The notes: generated from the sequence alone by a model not told the origin. A DNA stretch of 64,000 bases from Actinomycetota bacterium (GCA_018268595.1 JAFDWH010000026.1:186001-250000), one strand, 5' to 3'. Counted from the first letter of the stretch, positions 8,306-16,339 are shown. Made by a program: numbers and translations.

Positions 8306-8580
8306 TCGTCCGCATCGCGACGGAGGGGCAGTACCGCCTCGCCGACGACGTGCTGGAGCGCGTCAACGCGCTCGACAACGCGGTCGTCGCCGCCGTCGAG
8401 GCGCAGGACGAGGGCCGCTTCGCCGAGCTGTTCGGGCAGCTGATCGCGCTGATCCGCGCCGAGGGCACGCCGCTGTCGGAGGACGAGCTGCAGGGCTCGG
8501 ACGTGATCGTGCCGCCGCCGGACACCTCGCTGGAGGAGGCGGGCAGCGACTTCAGCGGCGACGGGCTGATCCCGGACTGA
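8302..8580 (+). CDS. pspAA: PspA-associated protein PspAA
   Basis: 92 residues, matching the small alpha/beta PspAA family found next to pspA in Actinobacteria (MIVRIATEGQYRLADDVLER, then LDNAVVAAVEAQDEGRF). The ATG overlaps the pspA stop (ATGA). Predicted cytoplasmic partner of PspA. The C-terminal 15 residues are acidic and probably unstructured. A stem-loop 20 bases downstream probably ends the two-gene transcript. Confidence 0.85.
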   Translation: MIVRIATEGQYRLADDVLERVNALDNAVVAAVEAQDEGRFAELFGQLIALIRAEGTPLSEDELQGSDVIVPPPDTSLEEAGSDFSGDGLIPD

Positions 8581-8599
8581 CCGTCGCCCGGCGACACGG

Positions 8600-8632
8600 C
8601 GAAGCGCCCCGGCGAGAGGCCGGAGCGCTTCG
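8600..8632. terminator. Bidirectional terminator hairpin between convergent genes
   Basis: CGAAGCGC (8600-8607) pairs with GCGCTTCG (8625-8632), and an inner CCGGC/GCCGG extends the stem. It lies between pspAA (plus) and the membrane protein gene (minus), so it can serve both. Confidence 0.6.
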
Positions 8633-8655
8633 CGCCGTCCGCGCGGAGCGGACGA

Positions 8656-9294
8656 TCAGCCGGCGGCAGGGTGCGCGGGCGCGCTCCCGGGGGCGGCCGC
8701 GGCGGCGCGCCGCACGCGGATCGCGTCGCCCGTCGCGGCCAGCAGGCCTGTCGTCAGCAGCAGGAAGCCGATCCCCGTCAGCAGCAGGGCGGCGCCCATC
8801 ACGGCCGCGAAGAGGCCGACCGACTGGGCGAAGTACGAGGTGTTGAGCGCGGTGCTGAGCGCGGTCTCGGTCACCCACACGTTGCGGGCCGCGTTGTCGA
8901 CCGGCTGGCCGCCTCTCGTGAGCGCCTGTGTGGCGTCGTTCGTGCCGGCGCCGTCGGCGGTCGCGTAGCGCGGCATCTGGGCGTAGGTCTTGCCGCCCGT
9001 CGCCTCGAGCGCGTGGATCCGCATGTACTGCGCGAAGCAGCGCGCCTCGTTGCCGGTGTCGATCGACTGGCCGGCGACCGAGCAGCTCGGGAGCGAGACG
9101 TTCGCGAGCCCGGCCGCCTTCGCCTCTCTGGCGATCGCCGCCGGCGTCATGTCGGGTGTCCCGACGATCGCCTCCTGCTTGAGGTTGTTCGCGACGTCGG
9201 CGCGGCCGGTGAGCCCGACGACGATCGCGCCGATGCCGAGGGCGATCAAGACGATGCTGGCGGCGACGCCGCCGTAGCGGAAGATGGTTCGCAC
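8656..9294 (-). CDS. Two-TM membrane protein of unknown function in the Psp block
   Basis: 212 residues, no family recognised. One membrane segment lies at about 8-29 (ASIVLIALGIGAIVVGL). An extracytoplasmic domain of about 130 residues follows, holding two cysteines (SLPSCSVAG and EARCFAQYM) that could form a disulfide. A second hydrophobic hairpin-like segment near 160-188 precedes a basic cytoplasmic tail. GTG at 9294 is chosen because GGGGAGGAG lies 6 bases upstream; in-frame codons further up do not look like coding sequence. Its position between pspAA and pspAB suggests an envelope-stress role (inference). Confidence 0.65.
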   Translation of the reverse strand: MRTIFRYGGVAASIVLIALGIGAIVVGLTGRADVANNLKQEAIVGTPDMTPAAIAREAKAAGLANVSLPSCSVAGQSIDTGNEARCFAQYMRIHALEATGGKTYAQMPRYATADGAGTNDATQALTRGGQPVDNAARNVWVTETALSTALNTSYFAQSVGLFAAVMGAALLLTGIGFLLLTTGLLAATGDAIRVRRAAAAAPGSAPAHPAAG

Positions 9295-9428
9295 GGTGTG
9301 CTCCTCCCCGAAAGGACCAGAAAACAGGATGCGACCAGTCTGCGCGAGGCGGCAGGCCGCGCCCACCGTGCAGCGCCGCGGAGTCGGACGGTGATGTCCC
9401 GCCGCAACGTCTGCGGGCTTCTACGCGC

Positions 9429-10001
9429 CTAGACCGGGATGCCCCAGAGCGGGAACCAGCGCTCCAGCTCGGGCTCGAGCGGCAGCTCGGCGCCGAGCTG
9501 CGCCTTCAGCCGCAGCTCGCGCTCGGTGTCGCGCTCATGGTCGCCGGTGCCCGGCACGAACGGGTAGAACGCGCCGCGCTTGTAGTTGTAGATGAAGTAG
9601 AGCGGGCGACGGCTCGCGTCCTGGAACGCGAACACTGCGCACAGGATGCGGTCGCCGTAGCCGCCGGCCTCGAGCGCGCCGCTGACGGCGTTGATGCCGA
9701 CGACGAGGTCGTCGAAGTCCGGGTCGCGCAGCAGCATCCAGCGGTAGCCGTAGTCGTCGTCGCGCGTCTCCACGGTCGTGCCGCTGTCGCTCGACGTGCC
9801 CTCGACGACCTCGACCATGTCCTTCGCGATCTGCTCGAAGTCGGCGGTCGCGAGCGCTTGGAAGACGATCCCCGCGACGCCGCGCGTCGCGATCTCCAGC
9901 TCCGTCTGGAGCGTCACGTACGCCGTGCTGATCGCGAACAGGCGGTCGGGCGCCGGTCTGGCGAGCTTGCGCTTGCCGGCGAGGATGTCGAACAGGCCCA
10001 T
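9429..10001 (-). CDS. pspAB: PspA-associated protein PspAB
   Basis: 190 residues, matching the actinobacterial PspAB family: MGLFDILAGKRKLARPAPDRLFA at the start, then ISTAYVTLQTELEI and a YNYKRGAFYPFVP segment near 145-158. No membrane segment. It lies directly downstream of htpX on the same strand (22-base gap) and probably shares its transcript. Known from family surveys to accompany PspA, PspAA and HtpX; its biochemical role is unresolved. Confidence 0.85.
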   Translation of the reverse strand: MGLFDILAGKRKLARPAPDRLFAISTAYVTLQTELEIATRGVAGIVFQALATADFEQIAKDMVEVVEGTSSDSGTTVETRDDDYGYRWMLLRDPDFDDLVVGINAVSGALEAGGYGDRILCAVFAFQDASRRPLYFIYNYKRGAFYPFVPGTGDHERDTERELRLKAQLGAELPLEPELERWFPLWGIPV

Positions 10002-10023
10002 CGGGTGACGGTCCGCGCGGCCG

Positions 10024-10920
10024 CTACCCGACGCCTTGGAGCTGCGACTCGAGCCGGCTCAGCGCCGCGAGCCGCTGCTCGAGCGGCGGATGCGTCGAGA
10101 ACAGGTTCATCAGCGACTGCTTCGCGTGCGGCGGGAAGATGTAGAACGCCGCCATGCCCTCGGCGCTGCGCAGGTCCTTCTGCGGGATCCGCTCCATCGT
10201 GCCGCTGATCTTCATCAGCGCCGCGGCGAGCGCGCTCGGCCGGCCGGTGATGACCGCCGAGCCGCGGTCCGCGGCGAACTCGCGGTAGCGCGAGAGCGCC
10301 TGCAGCAGCAGGAACGAGACGACGTAGACGACCAGCGAGACGAGGATCACGACCGCCACCGACGGGCTGTCGTCGTCGTTGCTGCTCATCCCGCCGCCGC
10401 CGAAGAAGAAGCCGAACTGGACGATGTAGGCGGCGACCGTCGCGAAGAAGCTCGCGATCGTCATCACCATCACGTCGCGGTTCTGCACGTGCGTCAGCTC
10501 GTGCGCCATCACGCCCTCCAGCTCGGCGGGCGACAGCAGCTCCATGATCCCGGTCGTCGCGCAGACGGTCGCCTTTCTCGGCGAGCGGCCGATCGCGAAC
10601 GCGTTCGGCATGCGCGTGTTGGCGACCGCGACGCGCGGCTTCGGCAGGTTCGCCTGCACGCACAGGCGCTCGACCATCGCGTGCAGCTGGGGCGCCTCCT
10701 GCGGGGTCACCTCGCGCGCGCCCATCGCGTGCAGCGCGAGCTTGTCGGAGGCGAACAGCTGCAGCAGGAACATGCCGCCGACGACGAACAGCAGGAACGG
10801 CACCTTGGCGGCGATCACCACGCCGACGAGCACGGCGTAGACGAGGCCGAGCAGGAACATGGTGAGCGTCATCCGGAGCTGGAGTCCGGTGTCGCGACCA
10901 AACGACGTGGGGCGGGCCAT
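10024..10920 (-). CDS. htpX: Zinc metalloprotease HtpX homologue
   Basis: 298 residues. An M48 membrane protease that degrades damaged membrane proteins. Two N-terminal membrane segments (about 17-38 and 40-57) precede the HELTH zinc motif (140-144). A third zinc ligand is Glu214 in EFAADRG, after two further membrane helices (about 152-175 and 187-208). The gene starts at ATG 10920 with AGGAGG 9 bases upstream; longer in-frame readings have no support. A perfect 10-bp inverted repeat abuts the ribosome site. Partner of pspAB downstream. Confidence 0.93.
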   Translation of the reverse strand: MARPTSFGRDTGLQLRMTLTMFLLGLVYAVLVGVVIAAKVPFLLFVVGGMFLLQLFASDKLALHAMGAREVTPQEAPQLHAMVERLCVQANLPKPRVAVANTRMPNAFAIGRSPRKATVCATTGIMELLSPAELEGVMAHELTHVQNRDVMVMTIASFFATVAAYIVQFGFFFGGGGMSSNDDDSPSVAVVILVSLVVYVVSFLLLQALSRYREFAADRGSAVITGRPSALAAALMKISGTMERIPQKDLRSAEGMAAFYIFPPHAKQSLMNLFSTHPPLEQRLAALSRLESQLQGVG

Positions 10921-10934
10921 GGTGCGGATCCTCC

Positions 10935-10957
10935 TGGGATCTGGGTTCCAGATCCCA
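10935..10957. promoter_or_regulatory. Inverted repeat upstream of htpX
   Basis: TGGGATCTGG and CCAGATCCCA form perfect 10-bp arms around GTT. The repeat touches the htpX Shine-Dalgarno complement at 10930-10935. It could be an operator for a stress regulator or an mRNA hairpin limiting htpX translation. Confidence 0.5.
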
Positions 10958-10982
10958 TCATGGCAGACGAGATGAGCGCTTC

Positions 10983-11705
10983 TTAAGGCTCGCCCCAGGC
11001 GAGCCGGCTGCCGGCGCCGGAGGCGACGCCGAAGACGTCGTCGAGCAGCGGCTCGGGCTCCGCGACGCCGAGCTCGCCGCGCAGGTGCCGCTCGACCTCC
11101 GCGCGCGAGGAGCCGCCGACCGCCATCTCGATCGCGACGAGCCGCGCGGCGCTCGGCGCGGGGATCTCGCCGGCGTCGCCGTCGCCGTTCGTGGGCGGCG
11201 CGGGGGCGGGCTCGGCCTCGATGCGCGACCAGCTCGGCGCGGGCTCGCGCGGGGCGACCGGCTCCGGCGGCGCGGCGGGCGCGGGCGGAGCGGGGGCGAC
11301 CGGGGCGACGCGCGCGGGCGGAGCGGCGGGCGCGGGCGCCGCCGCCTGCGGCGGCCACGGGGTGCGCGGCAGGCGCGTGTCGGCGTGGACGTCCTCCGCC
11401 TGCAGCTCGCGCGTCAGGGCGGCGACGGCGTCCGTCAGCTCGTCGGCGAGCCGGCGGGCGGCGCGGCTGAGCGTCTCGATGCGCGCGGCGCGCGCGGCTG
11501 TCTCGGCGTCGACGTGCAGGCGGGCGGCGGCGAGGTAGCGGCGCGCCTCCTCCTCGGCGCTGCGGCGATGCTCCGCGATCGCCTGCTCGGCGACGCGCGC
11601 CTCGCGCTCGGCCGCGTCGACGATCGCTGCGACGCGCGCGGCGAGGTCCGCGCCCAGCCGGCCTCCTGCCGGTCCGGGCGTGCTGTCGGGGGGAGGGGCA
11701 GCCAT
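10983..11705 (-). CDS. Coiled-coil, Pro/Ala-rich protein of unknown function
   Basis: 240 residues. The N-terminal half (about 18-115) is a long Ala/Arg/Glu coiled coil (ADLAARVAAIVDAAEREARV). A Pro/Ala-rich linker (about 125-190) and a small C-terminal segment with HLRGELGV follow. The layout recalls DivIVA-like or cell-division coiled-coil proteins of Actinobacteria, but no domain is firmly recognised. ATG 11705 is the most plausible start, though no Shine-Dalgarno sequence is visible. It lies between htpX and the riboswitch-controlled M23 peptidase. Confidence 0.6.
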   Translation of the reverse strand: MAAPPPDSTPGPAGGRLGADLAARVAAIVDAAEREARVAEQAIAEHRRSAEEEARRYLAAARLHVDAETAARAARIETLSRAARRLADELTDAVAALTRELQAEDVHADTRLPRTPWPPQAAAPAPAAPPARVAPVAPAPPAPAAPPEPVAPREPAPSWSRIEAEPAPAPPTNGDGDAGEIPAPSAARLVAIEMAVGGSSRAEVERHLRGELGVAEPEPLLDDVFGVASGAGSRLAWGEP

Positions 11706-11793
11706 GCCGATCGCGCGGGAGTATGACAGCGGGGCGGGGAAAAGCCCAGCGTCTTGCCGGTTTTCCACGGCATGCGGCAGCCGGGCGTGATAG

Positions 11794-11924
11794 GCTGCCG
11801 CGCGCCGAGTCTCTCACGTGCGCGTGGGAGAGCGGGGGACCCACAGAGTCCTCCTCAGGGGCGAATCGCGGTCTGATGACCGCGTAGCGCATCGCGCGAG
11901 CCCGTCAGCTAACCCCGCAGGCAC
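11794..11924 (+). promoter_or_regulatory. ydaO/yuaA-type cyclic di-AMP riboswitch 2
   Basis: The same ordered blocks as riboswitch 1 are present: GCCGAGTCTC, GGGGGACCCAC at 11834-11844, GGGGCGAAT at 11858-11866 and AGCCCGTCAGCTAACCCC at 11899-11916. TGCC near 11796 can pair with GGCA near 11920 to close P1. It precedes the M23 peptidase gene by about 75 bases. c-di-AMP should repress read-through. A TAGGCT at 11791-11796 could be the -10 box, but no good -35 was found. Confidence 0.9.
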
Positions 11925-11956
11925 CGCAGATGGGCTCCATAACAGTGAACCTGAGG

Positions 11957-11986
11957 TTGACCCTTTGGAGGGCGCGAGCCTAGACT
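11957..11986 (+). promoter_or_regulatory. Internal promoter downstream of riboswitch 2
   Basis: TTGACC at 11957-11962 and TAGACT at 11981-11986 have an 18-base spacer, close to the sigma-A consensus. The start point would fall 6-8 bases before or at the ATG at 11999, giving a nearly leaderless mRNA that lacks the riboswitch. An overlapping hairpin, GGCGCGAG/CTCGCGCGCC at 11971-11994, could instead be the riboswitch expression platform. Confidence 0.5.
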
Positions 11987-11998
11987 CGCGCGCCGCGC

Positions 11999-13204
11999 AT
12001 GCGCCTTCGCAGCATCCTGCTCCTCACCCTGCTCGCCCCGATCGCCCTCTGGGCGGTGCTTCCGCTCGTCTCGAGCGCGAGCCCCGAGGCGACCGTCAGC
12101 TCGCTGCAGAGCCGCATCGACCACAAGCAGCAGAAGCTCGACCAGGCCCACGGGCGCGCGCGCGTGCTGACGACCGACATCTCGGGCCTGACGCAGAGAA
12201 TCGACCGGCTGCAAAGCACGATCACGACGCTCCAGCGGCGCGAGAGCGCGATCCAGGCGGACCTCGACGTCAAGCAGGCGCAGCTCGGCCGCACGCAGGA
12301 CGAGCTGCGGCGGGTGCGCGCACGGCTCGTGCAACTGCGTGCCCGGCTCGAGCGCGCGAGAGCGACCCTCGCCGACCGGCTCGTCGAGCTCTACAAGTCC
12401 GACCAGCCGGACATCGTCAGCGTCGTCCTCGACGCGAACGGCTTCGCCGACCTGCTCGAGAACGGCGCGTACCTGCAGCGGATCGGCCAGCAGGACAGGG
12501 CGATCATCACCGCGGTGCGGGACGCCAAGGCCGAGATGGCGGCCGCCGCCAGACGCCTCGGCACGCTCGAGCAGCGCCAGCAGCGCATCACCACCGAGAT
12601 CGCCGACCGGCGCAACGCCGTCGCGCACGTGCGCGTCGAGGTCCAGGGCAAGCGCGACGCGATCGACCGCGTGCGCCACAGCAAGCAGGCGGTGCTGAGC
12701 TCCGTCCGCGACCACGCCGACAAGCTCGACGAGGACATCAAGGCGCTGCAGTCGCAGCAGGCGAAGATCGAGGCCCGCATCCGCGCCGCGCAGGGCGGCA
12801 GCTCGATCCCGGCCGGCCCGATCAGAGGCGGCGGGCGCTTCATCTGGCCCGTCAATGGCCCGATCACCTCGCCCTTCTGCGAGCGGCGCGCGTGGGAGGC
12901 GTGCCACCCGGGCATCGACATCGGCGTGCCGTCCGGGACGCCGATCCGCGCCGCCGGCAGCGGCAACGTCGTGATCGCGGGCTGGGTCAGCGGCTACGGC
13001 AACTACACGTGCATCGACCACGGCGGCGGGATCTCCACCTGCTACGGCCACCAGTCGTCGATCCAGGTCAGCGTCGGCCAGCACGTGACGCAGGGCCAGG
13101 TGATCGGCCTGTCCGGCTGCACCGGCCTCTGCTTCGGCCCCCACCTCCACTTCGAGGTGCGCATCAACGGGGCCGTCACGAACCCGGTGAACTACCTCGG
13201 CTGA
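11999..13204 (+). CDS. Secreted M23 peptidase with coiled-coil domain (EnvC/NlpD-like)
   Basis: 401 residues. A signal peptide (about 1-27) is followed by a long coiled coil (about 30-265) and a C-terminal LytM/M23 domain (about 285-400). The zinc ligands H303 and D307 (HPGID) and the HLH at 382-384 are intact, so it should be an active peptidoglycan endopeptidase. The M23 domain carries three closely spaced cysteine pairs, suggesting disulfides. The start is ATG 11999; the only GGAGG lies about 27 bases upstream, so leaderless translation from the internal promoter is likely. c-di-AMP riboswitch 2 precedes it. Confidence 0.85.
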   Translation: MRLRSILLLTLLAPIALWAVLPLVSSASPEATVSSLQSRIDHKQQKLDQAHGRARVLTTDISGLTQRIDRLQSTITTLQRRESAIQADLDVKQAQLGRTQDELRRVRARLVQLRARLERARATLADRLVELYKSDQPDIVSVVLDANGFADLLENGAYLQRIGQQDRAIITAVRDAKAEMAAAARRLGTLEQRQQRITTEIADRRNAVAHVRVEVQGKRDAIDRVRHSKQAVLSSVRDHADKLDEDIKALQSQQAKIEARIRAAQGGSSIPAGPIRGGGRFIWPVNGPITSPFCERRAWEACHPGIDIGVPSGTPIRAAGSGNVVIAGWVSGYGNYTCIDHGGGISTCYGHQSSIQVSVGQHVTQGQVIGLSGCTGLCFGPHLHFEVRINGAVTNPVNYLG

Positions 13205-13227
13205 GCGGGGCCCGCCCGCCGGCGCGC

Positions 13228-13233
13228 TAGCCT
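13228..13233 (+). promoter_or_regulatory. -10 box for leaderless lgt
   Basis: TAGCCT ends 7 bases before the GTG start of lgt, with no Shine-Dalgarno sequence between. Confidence 0.45.
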
Positions 13234-13240
13234 CCCGGAC

Positions 13241-14047
13241 GTGCTGAAGCAGATCGATCTCCTGGGCGTCCACCTGCAGACGTTCGGGATCTTCTTCGCG
13301 CTGAACTTCCTCTGCTGGGCGGCGGTCGTCGCCAAGCGGCTGCGCGAGCTCGGGAAGCCGGTCGACTGGGCCTACGAGATCCTGTTCGCGGCGCTGATCG
13401 GCGGGCTCGTCGGGGCGCGCGCCTACTACATCGTGCAGAACTACGACCAGGTCAAGGGCGACCTCGTCGGCAACGTCTTCAGCGGCGCCGGGCTGATCTG
13501 GTACGGGGGCCTGCTGGGCGGCGTCGTCGCGGTGCTGGCGTGGGCGCGGTGGCGCGGCTTCCTCAGACTCGCGCTGCTCGACATGGCGGCGCCGGGCCTC
13601 GCGCTCGGCTACGCGATCGGCCGCATCGGCTGCCAGGTGTCCGGCGACGGCGACTACGGCAAGGCCTCGCACCTGCCGTGGGCGATGGGCTACCCGCACG
13701 GCGCGGTGCCGACGGCGCCGGGGGTGACGGTCCAGCCGACGCCGATCTACGAGACGCTCTCGATGGGCCTGTTCGCGCTCGTGCTGTGGCGCCTGCGCGA
13801 CGCCTTCCGCCCCGGCGCGCTGTTCGGGATCTATCTCGTCGGGGCCGGGGTCGAGCGCTTCCTCGTCGAGTTCGCGCGCCGCAACGAGCACGTGCTGGGG
13901 ATCCTCACGGCGGCGCAGATCGAGAGCATCACGCTGATCGTCGCCGGCGCCGTCTGGCTGCTCGTGCTGCTGCGCAGACACGGGACGCTGCGCGCCGAGC
14001 TTGCGCCCGCGCCGCGCGGCGGCCGCTCGCGCCCCGCGACGGCGTAG
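13241..14047 (+). CDS. lgt: Prolipoprotein diacylglyceryl transferase
   Basis: 268 residues. It transfers diacylglycerol from phosphatidylglycerol to the lipobox cysteine of prolipoproteins, the first step of lipoprotein maturation. About seven membrane segments are visible. Signature elements include GARAYYIVQNY (about 64-74), GAGLIWYGGLLGG near 84-96 and the conserved GRIGCQVSGDGDYG near 127-140. The start is GTG with a -10 box 7 bases upstream. It would modify the several lipoproteins encoded in this window. Confidence 0.95.
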   Translation: MLKQIDLLGVHLQTFGIFFALNFLCWAAVVAKRLRELGKPVDWAYEILFAALIGGLVGARAYYIVQNYDQVKGDLVGNVFSGAGLIWYGGLLGGVVAVLAWARWRGFLRLALLDMAAPGLALGYAIGRIGCQVSGDGDYGKASHLPWAMGYPHGAVPTAPGVTVQPTPIYETLSMGLFALVLWRLRDAFRPGALFGIYLVGAGVERFLVEFARRNEHVLGILTAAQIESITLIVAGAVWLLVLLRRHGTLRAELAPAPRGGRSRPATA

Positions 14048-14224
14048 CTTTCGCCGCAGCTTCGGCGGCGCAAACGCCCACTTTGCGGCATGTCATGCGC
14101 GCGGCGCTTGCGCTTGCCGTCGCCGCCCCGGTAGGGATGCGCAGGTCGGACCGCCGCATGGACGCGGCGGGATGTCGAGCCGCCGGGGGACGCGGCGGGG
14201 GAATCTCTCAGTTGGGGGTGGCGC

Positions 14225-14980
14225 ATGCGCGCGACGAAGGGCTACGTGGCTGGTGCCGGCACGACGAGCGCGCTGGTGGGCGCGATCGGCTGCGCGTTCG
14301 CGCTACTGTCGGCGATGGTGGCCGTGCACGGCTGGCCGTTGACGCTGGCGGCGCCGGGCGTGCAGACGCTTGACGGGCGCGCGCCGGCCGGCGTCGACGG
14401 ATTCGCGCTGCCGGACGTCTTCCCGACGGCCGGCGCGCGCGGCCGGTCCGGACGCGACGCCACGGGGCGGCCGCAGGCCGTCGCGCGGCCGCTCGACGGC
14501 GAGCCGGGGCCCGGCGCCGGGCCGTTCGCGAGCGCGTTCGGGTCGCCCGGCACGGGGCGGGCACAGCACGGCGGCACGGGCGCGAGCGCCGCGAGCCCCG
14601 CACCCGCACGCGGCGCCGGCCCGTCGCTGCCGCGCGGCGGGACGGGCGCCGGCGGCGGATCCGCGCCGCCGCCCGCTGCCGGCGCGGACGGCACGCCGAC
14701 GCTCGGCGGCACGGTCACGCAGGTCGCCGGTGGGGCGGGCACGGCGGTCGCGCAGACCGGCCAGCAGCTCGGTGTCGCGCTGCAGAGCGCGACCGGCAAG
14801 CTCGGCGGCGCGCTCGGGCAGGTCAGTCCCGCGGTCGGCCAGGCCGTCGTGCAGACGGGGCAGGCCGCGGGCGGCGCCGTCGGCGGCGTGACCGGCGCGG
14901 CCGGAGAGGTCGTCTCCGGCGCGGGCGCGACCGCCGGCGGGCTGCTGAGCGGGCTCGGAGGTGGCGGCGCCGGCAGATGA
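14225..14980 (+). CDS. Low-complexity Gly/Ala-rich exported protein
   Basis: 251 residues, no family recognised. One N-terminal hydrophobic segment (about 8-42) suggests export or anchoring. The rest is Gly/Ala/Pro-rich and probably disordered, ending in Gly-Ala heptad-like repeats built on VVQTGQAAGGAVGG-type units (about 165-245). A GGGGGTGG ribosome site lies just before the ATG. It could be a cell-surface protein; no function can be assigned. The 177 bases before it hold no recognisable gene. Confidence 0.55.
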   Translation: MRATKGYVAGAGTTSALVGAIGCAFALLSAMVAVHGWPLTLAAPGVQTLDGRAPAGVDGFALPDVFPTAGARGRSGRDATGRPQAVARPLDGEPGPGAGPFASAFGSPGTGRAQHGGTGASAASPAPARGAGPSLPRGGTGAGGGSAPPPAAGADGTPTLGGTVTQVAGGAGTAVAQTGQQLGVALQSATGKLGGALGQVSPAVGQAVVQTGQAAGGAVGGVTGAAGEVVSGAGATAGGLLSGLGGGGAGR

Positions 14981-15043
14981 CGCGCGGGCGCGCCGGTCGC
15001 AAGAGCCCGGCGATCGGGGGCGAGCCGGCATAATCACGCGGCG

Positions 15044-16339
15044 ATGGCCGCGACCGAGGCACAGTCGAAGCTCGCCCACGTGCTCCCGCTCGGGAGCCGC
15101 ATCGACGCGCGCGGCCACCTCGAGGTCGGCGGCTGCGACACGGTCGCGCTCGCCCGCGAGTTCGGCACGCCCGCGTACGTGTACGCGGAGGACGACCTGC
15201 GGTCGCGGGCGCGCGCGTACGTCGAGGCGATGCGGGTCCGCTGCGACGCGGCCGGCCACGCGTTCGACGTGCTGTTCGCCTCCAAGGCGTTCCCCTGCAC
15301 GGCCGCCTACCGGCTGTTCGCGGCCGAGGGGATCGCCTGCGACGTCGCCTCCGGCGGAGAGCTGGCGCTGGCGCTGCGGGGCGGCTTCGACCCGGCGCGC
15401 ATCTACCTGCACGGCAACGCGAAGTCGCTCGCGGAGCTGCGCGAGGCGCTCGACGCGGGCGTCGGCCACGTCGTGCTCGACTCGTTCGACGATGTCGAGC
15501 GGCTGGAGCGGGTCGCCGCCGAGCGCGGGACGCGTCAGGCGGTCCTGATCCGCGTCACGCCGGGCGTGGCCGGCAGAACGCACGCGTCGATCTCGACCGG
15601 ACAGGCCGACTCGAAGTTCGGCTTCGGCATGGACGACGCGCGCCGCGCGATCGAGCGCGTGCGCGCCTGCGACCACCTCGAGCTGCAGGGCCTGCACATG
15701 CACATCGGCTCGCAGTTGCTGTCGCTCGACGCCTACCGCCCGGCGGTCGAGGCGATCGCGACGCTCGGCGACTTCCCCGTCTACAACCTCGGCGGCGGCC
15801 TCGGCATCGCCTACACGGCGGAGCAGCAGCCGCCGTCGATCGAGGAGTACGTCGACGTGCAGGTGCGCGCCGTGACCGAGCTGGTGGGGAGCGGCAAGCG
15901 GCTCCTGATCGAGCCGGGCCGCTCGCTCGTCGCGAACGCGTGCGTGACGCTCTACACGGTGCAGACCGTCAAGCGCAACGTCTCGACCTGGGTCGGCGTC
16001 GACGGCGGCATGTCGGACAACCTGCGCCCGATGCTCTACGGCTCGCTCTACGAGGCGCTGCTCGCCGACCGCGCCGACAGGGTGGGCGAGGGCGAGCGCT
16101 GCCACGTCACCGGCAAGCACTGCGAGTCGGGCGACGTGATCGTGCACGACGTGCCGCTCGACGACCCGCGGCCGGGTGACGTGCTGGTGACGCCGGCGAC
16201 CGGCGCCTACGGCCATGCGATGGCGAACAACTACAACGGCATCCCGCGCCCGCCGGTGATCTTCTGCAAGGACGGCGACGCGCGCGTCGTCGTGCGGCGC
16301 GAGACCTACGACGACCTCGCTGCTCGTGACGTCGACTGA
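15044..16339 (+). CDS. lysA: Diaminopimelate decarboxylase
   Basis: 431 residues. PLP enzyme converting meso-diaminopimelate to lysine. The PLP lysine is K81 in FASKAFP. The family motifs CDVASGGEL, HMHIGSQ, YNLGGGLGIAY and EPGRSLVANA follow in order, and CESGDV near 362 supplies the active-site cysteine of the partner subunit. A CATAAT -10-like box lies 9 bases before the ATG. First gene of lysA-hom-thrC-thrB; its end overlaps hom by 14 bases. Confidence 0.95.
   Translation: MAATEAQSKLAHVLPLGSRIDARGHLEVGGCDTVALAREFGTPAYVYAEDDLRSRARAYVEAMRVRCDAAGHAFDVLFASKAFPCTAAYRLFAAEGIACDVASGGELALALRGGFDPARIYLHGNAKSLAELREALDAGVGHVVLDSFDDVERLERVAAERGTRQAVLIRVTPGVAGRTHASISTGQADSKFGFGMDDARRAIERVRACDHLELQGLHMHIGSQLLSLDAYRPAVEAIATLGDFPVYNLGGGLGIAYTAEQQPPSIEEYVDVQVRAVTELVGSGKRLLIEPGRSLVANACVTLYTVQTVKRNVSTWVGVDGGMSDNLRPMLYGSLYEALLADRADRVGEGERCHVTGKHCESGDVIVHDVPLDDPRPGDVLVTPATGAYGHAMANNYNGIPRPPVIFCKDGDARVVVRRETYDDLAARDVD

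Noticed and set aside
9405-9425. CCGCA/TGCGG mini-hairpin between the membrane protein gene and pspAB
   Set aside because: A 5-bp stem is too short to call a terminator with confidence.
11909-13981. Long open frame antisense to the M23 and lgt genes
   Set aside because: Composition is that of a GC-rich shadow; both plus-strand genes have full catalytic motifs.
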